DNA of 27,386 nucleotides from Welwitschia mirabilis (taxonomy: Eukaryota; Gnetophyta; Gnetopsida; Welwitschiales). The notes beneath the pieces were generated by a model. The model saw only the letters and a list, made by a program, of their open reading frames with translations, was not told the DNA's origin and ran no database searches. Location of the stretch: the NCBI GenBank assembly GCA_051453625.1, contig JBOZIK010000001.1, positions 193,536,191-193,563,576 on the forward strand, read 5' to 3'. Of the stretch, positions 8,779-18,040 are shown piece after piece (within the stretch, counting starts at the first letter, position 1; every line of letters begins with the position of its first letter). The position numbers and the translations under genes are program-made.

Positions 8779-10539
8779 TTTACATTTGTATTTTTGCTAT
8801 CATTTCTTGACATTAGGAAGCATTAGGGAGTATTAAGGAAGAGTGATTGCAATGTAGGTAACGAAAGATGGAGATTCACCAGTGATAATACATTGAGTGT
8901 TGTAATGTGCCCCATAAGAAATAAGAGAGTTTTTCATGCTAGGATTTTGGATTGGACCTGACTACTTTCTCAAAAAGAGAAATGGTCTCATTTGATGCTT
9001 TAGCTTGGTTTCTGGAAATATAGGAATTTGCAGCTAGGTGATGACCTTCGAGGAAATTGAGTTCATTAGAATGAGTTCAACTTCAAGGGAGCATTAGGGA
9101 ACAGGGATTGCAATGTGACAAAATAGGAGAGAACAAGAAGTTCAATGGCGAGGATTGTTTCTGTGCCAAAGATGGCAAAAAAAGAAGCTTCACAAGTGGG
9201 AAAACGTTGAGTGCTGTAATATGTCCCATAGGTGATAAGTGGATTCTTCACATGACAATTTTGGTTTTGACTTTATTATATTGTGAAGCCTACTTTATTC
9301 CTTTGCAATGCTATGTTTTATTGTTACCCCTTTTGTTTAGGGGGAAAAACTATAAAAGATGATATTTTTGACAAAGTTGCCTTGGGGTTGAACATAGTAT
9401 TTTAAAGGTTATGTGGGGTTATCTAATACTTGTAATTAAAGGGAATAGGTCTAGGGTGTTCTAGAAGGTTGGACAGTGCATCTATTTAATCCTTTTGGGA
9501 GGTTGTGTTAGGGCATTGAATTGCTTTGACAACATTTGGCTTGAGGAGTGATTCCTGTTAGAGAGGTTGAGAGTGAAAGCTTGAAGTACTTTTGTTTTTA
9601 AGCTTCTTTTTTTAACTTTTTTTTTTCTTTTTTCAAATGGGAGCTTTGCATTGTGTTCTAGTGGATGTATCCTTTAGCATTTGAGGGTTCACAACATAAA
9701 TCTCTTTGTCTTTTTTGTTTGCGGATGTTTTTTTGCTGTCATTTCTTAACATTAGAGAGTATTAGGGAGAGGGATTGTAGTGTGATATAGTAGGGAGTAA
9801 TAGCTAGTTCAATGGAGAGGATTGCTTCAGCGCCAAAGGTAAGGAAAATGGGTTGTCACCAGTGGTAACACATTGACTGCTACAATGTGCCCCTAGGAAA
9901 TAAGAGAGTTTTTCATGTGAGGATTTTGGACTGGACTGGACATTTTGTGAAGAAGGGAAATGATCTTTTTGGATGCTCTAGCTTGGTAACAGAAAATATA
10001 GGAATATGCAAAGGAATTGAGTTCATCAGAATGAGTTTAGCATCAAGGAATGATTAGGGAAGAGGAATTTCAGTATAAGACTATAAGGGAATTGGAGGGA
10101 ATAGCCAGTTCAAGGGGAGGATTGCTTCAGTGCCAAAGGTAAGGAAAAATGGAGTTTCACCAATGGCAATACATGGGGTGCTGCAATGTGCCTCATAGGA
10201 AATCAGAGAGTTTTTCATGCTAGGATTTTGGATCAGACTTAACTATTTTCTCAAGAAGAGAAATTGTCTTATTGGATGATTTACCTTGGAATCCAGATAT
10301 GGGAATATGCAGCTAGGTGATGACCTTCGAGGAAATTGAGTTCATTACAATGAGTTTAGCATCAGTGGAACATGGGGAAAGAACGATTGCAGTGTGACAT
10401 AGTAGGAGGGAATAGAGAGTTCAATGTCGAAGGTTGCTTTGGCACGATAGGTTGGGGAAAAATGGAGTTTTCACTAGTGGCAATATGTTGAGTGCTGCAA
10501 CATAGGAGATAAGGGAGTTTTTCATGTCACCCCACCATT

Positions 10540-10990
10540 TTCTCGAGAAAAGAAATGGACTTATTGGGTGCTTTAGGTTGGTCATTTGCTTAGGGGAAAC
10601 AAGGACTGAAAAGTGAATGTTGTACATTGAACTATGTGCAGAGTATTTGCAATTCTCTAGTGCGGAATTGGGGACCATTATTAGTAACATCCTTTATGGG
10701 GTACCAACAGAGCTCAGGATGTGCAACGCGATCAAGTTGGAAATGACTTTGTCAGTGGTAGAGTCAAGTGTGATTGCTTTGAGGCATTCGATGAAATACG
10801 TAGTGGCAATGATGATGTATTGATGGTGTTGGGATGAGAGTGGTGAGATGGCTTTGATAAATGCTAGGTTCCAAGCTTGAAAGGGCTAAGAAAAACCAGA
10901 GGGACAAAGGGCAGAAGCAGGGTTGATGACTTTGTCGTGAATTAGGCATGAGTGATGGGTATGGGCATGATCATGCTGTTGTTCTCATGC
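10540..10990 (-). pseudogene. Ty3/gypsy integrase core, degraded
   Basis: Minus-strand translation shows, in order: a zinc-finger end with CLIHDKV (about 10945), PFQAWNLAFIKAISPLSS (about 10880-10830), YIIIATTYF (about 10820-10795), TTDKVISNLIALHI (about 10755), TNNGPQFRTRELQ (about 10675) and NKSISFLEKMV (about 10560). These are the normal integrase core blocks in order, read across frameshifts and stops, including a TAG just before PFQAW. The three acidic catalytic positions read Ala (WNLA), Asn (TNNG) and Lys (ANDQPKA), so it is dead. It runs directly into the integrase C-terminal copies of the array. The clade within Ty3/gypsy is not resolved. Confidence 0.8.
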
Positions 10991-12020
10991 CTGTGCTCTT
11001 CGATTGCATTCAAATTACAGTAACTGTTTTTGGATTACATGCTGTAAATATGAGAAACATAAGTTGTTTTCATTTTTACAATTGTTCTTGACTTCTTGTT
11101 CATTTACATATTAACATAACAATGACAGCATAGTTCAGGTTTGCATTTTCTTGTAGTTGTATTACTCTTTGTTCATTTCTCTGTGCTTTTGCTTCTGCAT
11201 GTTTTTAGGTCTATTTACTGCTTCTCTTCATCATTTGCTTAGAATTTAAGTAGCCTATTAGAACCACACTTTCTGACTGGGATTTTGTTTTGTATGGTCA
11301 TGAATCTTGTATTTGTTTTATCAACTAAAATTTTTGTTATCCACGTTCAGTCGTTCACAACCTGTATGTGGGTTCCTTTTGAAGGCTTCCTCTATAAATA
11401 TTATTCATGTTAGAGACCTATTTTGGTGGTGTTGGGATGAGAGTGGTGAGATGGCTTTGATAAAGTCTAGGTTCCAAGCTTGAAAGGGCTGAGAAAAATC
11501 AGAGGGACAAAGGGCAGAAGCAGGGTTGACGACTTTGTTGTGAATTGGGCATGAATGATGGGTATGGACATGATCATGCTGTTGTTCTCATGCCTGTGCT
11601 CTTTGATTGCATTCAAATTAAAGTAGACTTAACTGTTTTTGGATTACATGCTGTAAATATGAGAAACGTAAGTTGTTTTCATTTTTACAATTGTTCTTGT
11701 TCATTTACATATTAACATAACAATGACAGCATAGTTCAGGTTTGCATTTTCTTGTAGTTGTATTGCTCTTTGTTCATTTCTAATCTGTATTTTTGCTCCT
11801 GCATGTTCTTAGGTCTATTTACTGCTTTTCTTCATCATTTGCTTAGAATTTAAGCTGCCTATTAGAACCACACTTTCTGACTGGGATTTTGTTTTGTATG
11901 GTCATGAATCTTGTATTTGTCTTATTAACTAAAATTTTTGTTATCCACGTTCACAACCTGTATGTGGGTTCCTTTCCAAGGCTTCCTCTATAAAAGTAAT
12001 TCAGGTTAGAGACCTATTTT
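10825..12020. repeat. Tandem duplication, about 600 bp x 2
   Basis: Copy 1 is 10825-11427 and copy 2 is 11428-12020. They start at ggtgttgggatgag and end at gagacctatttt, and are roughly 95% identical by eye with a few 6-10 base indels. About 165 bp of each copy is the gypsy integrase fragment. The rest is non-coding sequence I do not recognise. In copy 2 the integrase frame reads QPFQAWNLDF, keeping the Gln codon and the Asp that are lost in copy 1. Confidence 0.92.
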
Positions 12021-12054
12021 GATAATGTGGAACCTTTTTCATTCTTTTTTTGGG

Positions 12055-12088
12055 TGGATTTCTTTCTTTCTTTCTTTTTCTTTTTGCT
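12055..12088. repeat. (TTTC)n-like pyrimidine tract
   Basis: An imperfect run of ttctttctttctttctttttctttttgc lies on the plus strand. Confidence 0.7.
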
Positions 12089-12223
12089 TTTGTTGTTTCT
12101 GAAGGCATAATTTTCTAGTTGTTTGCCTGCATTGTCAGAACGCAAATATAATTTTGGGCACCATTTATGAAGATACTGGTTAAGAGTCTCCATTAATCTT
12201 GTAGTAAAATGCTAGTTGTTTGT

Positions 12224-12469
12224 GATGTCTATTTTATGTTTGGCAAGTAAAGTTAGCATTAATTGCATAAGGACTGATATTATTTAATAAAGAGTCAAAT
12301 TATTATTTATGATATGCATTTAATGTCTTTAATTATTCTTTAAATAACATTGTATTATGAAGAGGTGTAACTGCGAAAGGACATAACAGTTGCCAGTGGA
12401 TAAGTATCAGTCTGTTTTTATTAGAACAGAGGCAGGAGAGAGAGGTTTTTATTCATTTGTGGTTTTTAT
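12224..12469. repeat. Diverged direct repeat, copy 1
   Basis: This aligns with 13432-13656 over its length at perhaps 70-75% identity with indels. Anchors include attaattgcataag / attaattacataag, attattctttaaa / gttattctttaga, and ggtttttattcattt / ggtttttatttcattt. The identity of the repeat is unknown. No terminal inverted repeats were seen. Confidence 0.6.
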
Positions 12470-12551
12470 AATGTTTTGTGGTTTGGGAACATTACGTTGT
12501 TGGTCCATAAATGTACTCACAATTCACATTACATTTCTAATGTCTGACAAG

Positions 12552-12638
12552 GTCACTGTGCCACGAGAAAATCGGGATAGGCGAAATGAGATTCTAACTA
12601 TTCATGATGGAGGCACATCCTTCAAAATCATTCCAGCT
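12552..12638 (+). CDS. Penultimate coding exon of an unidentified host gene (or retained fragment)
   Basis: The exon reads 29 codons with no stop: VTVPRENRDRRNEILTIHDG then GTSFKIIPA. It is preceded by a pyrimidine-rich stretch and acceptor gacaag (12546-12551) and followed by donor GTGAGT (12639). It joins in phase 0 to the exon at 12776. The residue composition is charged and protein-like, unlike nearby decayed TE sequence. I do not recognise the family. Upstream exons are not securely found; if they exist, the gypsy debris to the left would be intronic or intergenic. The frame is also open upstream to an ATG at 12390, but that part reads as low-quality intron-like sequence, so I did not use it. 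Confidence 0.5.
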
Positions 12639-12775
12639 GTGAGTAAACTCTAAGCCTACTATATTTTGATGCTCATGATTTCAGTTTGATTTGAACACAC
12701 AGATGGAAGCATATGCACTTTTTATTTATGCATTTTATTGTTTATGAAAATAATACTCCATCAATGGATCAACAG

Positions 12776-12892
12776 GAAGAACGAGAGGACCCTGATACAA
12801 TCCTCAACACTATCCACTATGAGAAGTCCAGAGAGAGACTAGTGAATTATCTTCGGGGATTTAGAGATTTTAGTGAATCATGTTGGTTTTGA
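12776..12892 (+). CDS. Terminal coding exon of the same unidentified gene
   Basis: The exon follows acceptor tcaacag (12769-12775) and reads 38 codons then TGA at 12890. It begins EEREDPDTILNTIHYEKSRE and ends RGFRDFSESCWF. The frame is continuous with the previous exon across an intron of 137 bp. Together the exons give a 67-residue hydrophilic C-terminal segment with no membrane helix. The bases after the stop look like a plant 3' UTR, but no clear poly(A) signal was fixed. Whether this is the end of a live gene or a fragment is open; the intact intron argues against a retrocopy. Confidence 0.5.
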   Translation, partial: EEREDPDTILNTIHYEKSRERLVNYLRGFRDFSESCWF

Positions 12893-13431
12893 AGTAGCCA
12901 ATAGAGTTTCCCAAATTCCATTCCTCAGAACATATTAACCTGGCAACTTTAGTGGATGGGTACCATAACATTTTTTAATCAAATGAGCGAAATGTAGTGC
13001 CATTAAGTCTACAAGGCAGCAAATGTGTAAGTTATGCTATTTCCATGTGAATATCTATGTAAAACAAGGCTTGCTTCCCTGCACGGATCACGTTTGCTAT
13101 ACCCTTTGCCTACTTTGAAGAGAGTAGAATGTGCCTAAGTTCTCATCCGGGTTTGGAATGGATGAAATATTGTCGAAATCAAGTGATTGAACTGTTTTTG
13201 CATATTTCAATATGCAATCCAGTGAAGATGAAATGTTGTAAATCTATTCAGCATTGTTTAGCTTGTGTGCATCATATTTGTGATTCTTAGGTCTTTTCAT
13301 GACATTTAGCTTAGAGAAGACCAAATGCAGCATTAACTGTAAGTGAAAGGTGTTCTTGTCCACTTAACAAACCCATGAGATACAATTCTCCTGGTTCTTT
13401 CAATTAGTGTAAGTAGCATTGGAGATCAACG
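12893..13431. other. Possible 3' UTR and non-coding sequence
   Basis: Base composition is near that of the preceding exons, with no long frame. It may contain the 3' UTR of the exon pair at 12552-12892. There is no TE signature I can support. Confidence 0.3.
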
Positions 13432-13656
13432 TAATATCTATTTTGTGATTGGTAAATAAAGGTAGTATTAATTACATAAGTAACACTGTTATGAAAGGGG
13501 CAATTCATTACATATAGCATGAACTTAGTTATTCTTTAGAAAACATTAGGTGTAATCATGAAAGAACATAATACTTCGTTAACACATAAATACCAATACA
13601 TTTCAGTCCAACAAAACATAGGGAAGTAAGGTTTTTATTTCATTTCTAGTTTATAT
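13432..13656. repeat. Diverged direct repeat, copy 2
   Basis: This is the partner of 12224-12469, in the same orientation about 1.2 kb downstream, with the exon pair between them. It lacks about 10 bases present in copy 1 near 12350. Confidence 0.6.
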
Positions 13657-14605
13657 CAAGGTAGCATAACTCTCTGAGTCAAGGCAAGTCACTCGCAAGT
13701 TAGGAAACTGGAAAAATTTTGACCTTGTGCTTGCATCACATAGTTGACTCTTTTTCAATAATATTTTTAATATTTTGATAAAATTGGACCTTGTCCATCA
13801 CAAAAGGACACACAGATTATTGTTAATTGAATATTAAGACTTCGTTTCCTGTTTTAGACATTCCACTGTTGCTTACATGATTGGGTTTTGCATTTTTTGA
13901 ATGTTTATTTGTGGTTTATCTGTTTGTTGTCTGTATGTTAATATGTTCATCGATTGATTCCATGTTTGTGTGAAAAATATTTATACTGGACATGGTTTTC
14001 AATATCGTTTATGTGAAGTAGCATCTTTATTCAAATCCATGTTTCTGTATTTAAAGCATGTTATAGTTGCATCATATACATTTAAGAACGAAATTCATCT
14101 GTAGAATATTATGATTGTTTTTACCCTTTTGTGTTTTGACGTTTGTGGCCCTTCCCTTTCTATCTCGTTTTTGTGAATAAGTCAAAGTGGATCAAGTCAA
14201 CGAGTAAATGAGACATCAAATTTTAGCTTTTGTGGCAAGTCATGAGTTGCAAGTCTACCTACCTTAGTTTTTATAATGCTTGTTACTGAAGAAGCAGTAC
14301 AAATGGTATCAAAACCAGCACTATAAGAAAACTAAAAAAGTTATTTAAACAAAACACGCAATAGGCAAGATGATAGACATGGATATAGTTGGAAGTCATG
14401 TACCTCATGTATCCCTTGTTAGTGTTCTATCATTGCATAGGTGAGACAGCATTCTCTATGGAATCCTCACTAATGGCAACTTCTTTTTTGGTTAAAAGTA
14501 AGACTAAAGAAGCAAGGCTTCGAGCAAGCTTGCAAGGGAGCACTATGCATCACCATGAATATAAGAGTAGCATTTTAGATCCATAAATACCAAGTTGTAG
14601 CCCCA
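13657..14605. other. AT-rich stretch, no gene seen
   Basis: Short frames only, none with a recognisable motif. The base composition shifts towards A+T compared with the left third of the window. Confidence 0.4.
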
Positions 14606-14727
14606 AAGGTTCCCTGGGCATTGCCTTGAGACCTAGATTCACTGGCAACCTTTAATGTTGGGTGCATCCAAGGTTCCTTGGGCATTGCCTGGAGACCCAG
14701 ATTCATCGGCAACCTTTAATGTTGGGA
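14606..14727. repeat. 64-bp tandem duplication
   Basis: Two copies (14606-14669 and 14670-14727) share aaggttcc.tgggcattgcc and ggcaacctttaatgttggg, with only a few substitutions. It lies in a GC-richer patch (about 14590-14830) that reads weakly open on the minus strand, but I do not recognise a protein. Confidence 0.85.
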
Positions 14728-15106
14728 CCTCCGGTGCTTTACCTCTACATGGGCTTGAGAAATGCCTTTGATCAAGCCACGTCTTCATGCAAGCTTGTAT
14801 GCTCGCCTTGCATGCCTGAAGGGTATGGATAAGAGGATTAAGAAGCCAACAAAAAGGACATGTCAAGGAAATAGAAGAAAACATTCAAAAGTCAGTGTTG
14901 AATAATAATGTGCTTCTTAGGCATCTCCTCCAACTCCAACAAGTCAAGACAGATGGATATCTCATCTACCCTGTTCTCTATACCAAGAACAGGAGCTACA
15001 TCATGGTTATTGAAACTCTTAAAACATGTACTTGAGGACACTGTCCTTTTATCATCCTTCCTTTATGAATCACTTTGGATTAAATGTAACATAAATTGGT
15101 ACGAGT
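14728..15106. other. No gene seen
   Basis: A GC-richer patch to about 14830, then ordinary AT-rich sequence. The open minus-strand frame through 14639-14884 depends on the tandem repeat and shows no domain. Confidence 0.35.
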
Positions 15107-15258
15107 CATGTTTTACATCTTTTCATGATGACTTTTCACGTCAATATTAAAATACTTGATCTCTTATCTAAATGATATAATACATGTTTTGTGTCTTTTA
15201 ACTATAACCTTTCATGTCCATATTAAATTAGTTAAACTCTTAGCTAGTTAATCTCTTA
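15107..15258. repeat. Diverged 76-bp tandem repeat
   Basis: catgttttacatcttttca (15107) and catgttttgtgtcttttaa (15183) head two copies. These also share ttca(c/t)gtc.atattaaa and (t/a)ctctta.ct. The copies have diverged noticeably. It might be part of an LTR of the copia relic that follows, but this is not shown. Confidence 0.5.
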
Positions 15259-15949
15259 GCCAATTTGGTAGCATAGTTCCTTGTTAAGAAACTTAGTGGT
15301 AGTACTTTGTGTACTTTTAGGGTTTATACAATTGCACTTAATACTCCTCTATTTTCCCATAACTTTTGTTTAAACAATAGCTTCATTTAGATATCCTGTT
15401 ATTTACAAAGTAGAACAATTCTAATTTTCTCCACCAATATTCTTTATATACGGTTGACTGGAATAGTGAAGAAAATATTGGAGGAAAATAAAATAATTTC
15501 AAGGCATGATTATTGAGTTACAAATTCTAAATTTTATGAATTATATAACTACGTACCATGATGTTAGTCATTTTGCATTAAGGGATTTAAATAAAGATTG
15601 TTGTGAGTACATCATATGTTGTGTCTATCATATGATAAGAGTCAACTAAATCTTTATCTTAATTGAAGTGATTTGTTTGAAATTCAAAAGAAGACAAATG
15701 CAACGTTGTATAACCTTTTTAAAAGAGAAAATGTAAAATAGAAATTCAGGTGAAAGATAAATTTACTAATTTAAGAAGAATTATAAAATCTTATAATCAT
15801 GTGAATGGTTATGTCATAACATATAAATGATCATGGCTTTTGATAACCAATTCATTGTAAATATTAGAAAATCATTTATAATAACTGACTTATAACAATT
15901 ATAGAACTATTGAGGATTTTAGGCTTGTGCTTTACAAACTTTTGTTTAT
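15259..15949. other. AT-rich stretch, possibly the 3' side of the copia relic
   Basis: No RNase H or LTR motif was recognised on the minus strand where the copia relic would continue. Frames are short. Confidence 0.3.
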
Positions 15950-18040
15950 GAAGGATGAACACACGCATGCACAAACATCTTTAATCCATGATATCTTCAA
16001 TCCCATGACCAACAAGTCATTAATGTGCAAAACTGTAAATATTATTTACACACCTAATCTTGTGAGTATATATGGATTATAGTACATGGTAACTTTCCTA
16101 AGTTTGATCTTAACAAGAAATTTATAACAAGTGATGTTCCTCTTTGAGCTTGTTTAAAGTTGTAAAAGGAATTCTTAAATGTTGCAACCAATCTACAATT
16201 TTTCTTATTTGTGTCCTGAAAAGCTCTAGAAAATTTATATAATATATTTTTCTAAATGTTTATACCATAATGTTGATTTCACGTCTATTTGAACATTTTA
16301 TAGTTCCAAAAAACTACTTGATTAATCATTCTGACAATAGAAGCGATCCAAGTATAACCAGTACAGCCTTATAGGTCTTAGCTTACAAATTCATTATCTT
16401 TTACATTACATACCCACCTAAAATGATAACACGTTTATTTTTTGGTATAGGAATTTCTTCCTTGGCTCTCTTTTATATTAGCATTTCATATAGTTTATTC
16501 ATGGCTTTTATCTGTTCTTTCACATTCTTTTACAAGGAAACCCTCAATTATAAACTTCAGAACTTTCAACCTTGGATGTACAAAACATGATGGTCCTCTA
16601 TAAACATGTCGTCTTGTTACAAGCCTTTATTTATTGTTCTTATTTGAATCTCTACCTACATGTACTAATAGTGTCTAAATCCATTTTAGCCTATGGACTT
16701 CTCTTTTACCATGTTCATTGCTATCAGTATTACCAATGGCCCATGATAGGATTATCCTTATTTCCAATGTTATTAGTACTAAACTGATTCATATAACTTT
16801 CATCTAGCTGGATGTTCATCTTCGTTGTGTGAACTTTGAATCTTGTTTCGTTAACTATCACATCCAAAGTCTCAACTATCCTCCTCCACACAAAAGCCTA
16901 AATCTTATAAGGTTTTGCACAATCTGGTAGTTGATAAAAATTTCAACGTTAGCTTCATTTTAAACTTCAATCTATCATGGATGTGAAAGTATGCACTACC
17001 TCTGCATGTCATTAACTGCTTAATTTCACACTTTCGAGTATTTCATGCTTCAATTAACGAGTAGACTTCCTATGTTTTTGTCTGTAATCTATTAATTATA
17101 AAAGCAAGAGACATGATTTCCTTCCACTACCACTTTGATCCCATCTATGTGTATTTGAACATGCATCAAGTCACTTCACATAATGTTCTATTCTCACTTT
17201 CTGCCATATCATTATGAAATCAAGATTATGAGATAACATATTGTTACTGCGTACCTTTTCTCTTCAGTATCTCTATGGGTACCTTAATGCATATTCTTCA
17301 CTATTATTAATCTGTAGCTTAGCAATCTTCATATCTTTTTAATTTTGTAAATGCATGTTGAAGTCCATGAATAATTTTTATGCTCGACTTTTATGCCTTG
17401 TGTGATATACTTGTATCATCCTAGTTAAATAATCTAGAAGAAATAGACAAATTGCGACTACCTGAGTGTTACTAAATGAACCAACATATAGATGAGACTC
17501 TAATGAGGTAGTAGCTCTCCGTTTTGCAACTTTTGGTGTTGCACTCTCACTTGCTAACCCTTCTAACAATATTCATACTATGAAATTATAGGGAAATTTC
17601 ATGGTGTATGTGAAATTTTTGACAAAACATCTAATGTTAATATAATTAAGTACCGAATGCCTGAGGTTGACTTAAAACATGTTTTCATAAAACAATCATC
17701 TTTAAAGATAGATATTTTAGAACACCATTTTTACCAATACCACATGCTAATACTCTTTTTTTAAACTTAAAATCTTGCATTGAGGTCTACCAATAATTTC
17801 TTTCACTATAATTTTGTAACTAGGATAAACTAATTGTGTGGTAAGAACTAAATTTTGTTTAACATTGAGAGCGAAGAATACTTCATTAATTACGACATTC
17901 TTATTGTTTATTTTCATATTTATTTTATCATTTCCTACATATGAATGCCTTTGGCCCATAGTAATTATGGTAGAACCATGCTTAATTGGTTTTATTTGGA
18001 TAAAATGTGACACTAATTAACTATATGGAATACTTAGAAT
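15950..18040 (-). pseudogene. Second Ty1/copia pol relic (protease to reverse transcriptase), heavily decayed
   Basis: Minus-strand blocks appear in the normal copia order. Protease region: YIDSKYS at about 18040, where the active-site Gly is replaced, then INEVFFALNVKQNLVL at about 17860. Integrase: FLLDYLTRMIQVYHTRHKS (about 17440) and MAESENRTL (about 17200). Post-integrase region: LDVIVNETRF (about 16850). Reverse transcriptase: RAKEEIPIPKNKRVI (about 16450), AKTYKAVLVILG (about 16370), FKQAQRGTS (about 16150) and HINDLLVMG (about 16025), where the catalytic YVDD box has become HIND. Frames change many times and stops are frequent. It is much older than the copia element at 967-6130 and separate from it. 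Confidence 0.7.

Larger units (their letters stand above)
6131..10565 (-). repeat. Higher-order tandem array of Ty3/gypsy integrase C-terminus plus tail units
   Basis: The unit start motif gtgttggggcattgagttg recurs in variant form at 6136, 7130, 8131 and 9505. Spacing is 994, 1001 and 1374 bases, the last shrinking to about 930 once the MITE and its target duplication are removed. Each unit holds two sub-repeats (three in the last) and a tail of about 470 bp. Approximate sub-repeat spans are 6400-6700, 6700-6895, 7355-7675, 7680-7885, 8800-9075, 9075-9270, 9745-10020, 10020-10345 and 10345-10565. Minus-strand translation of the sub-repeats gives gypsy integrase C-terminal blocks: NKTISLLEKIVKSDPKS then HEKLSDFL, GETPFFLTFGTEAILP, and FDIELSIPSYYVTLQ, ending NAPLKLNS. 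All copies are broken by stops and frameshifts. The tail has no coding signal I can read. Confidence 0.8.

Noticed and set aside
10421-10690. 89-residue minus-strand frame as a separate gene
   Set aside because: It is an alternative frame across the degraded gypsy integrase. The integrase motifs are read in shifting frames over the same bases.
12139-12178. Possible small exon reading NANIILGTIYEDT after acceptor attgtcag and before donor gttaag
   Set aside because: At 40 nt it leaves phase 1, which does not fit the phase-0 exon at 12552. It would need another exon between them, and none was seen.
12390-12551. Extending the 12552 exon upstream to an ATG at 12390
   Set aside because: The added residues are hydrophobic and unstructured, and part of this stretch lies in the diverged repeat copy 12224-12469. 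A splice acceptor at 12551 is the better start.
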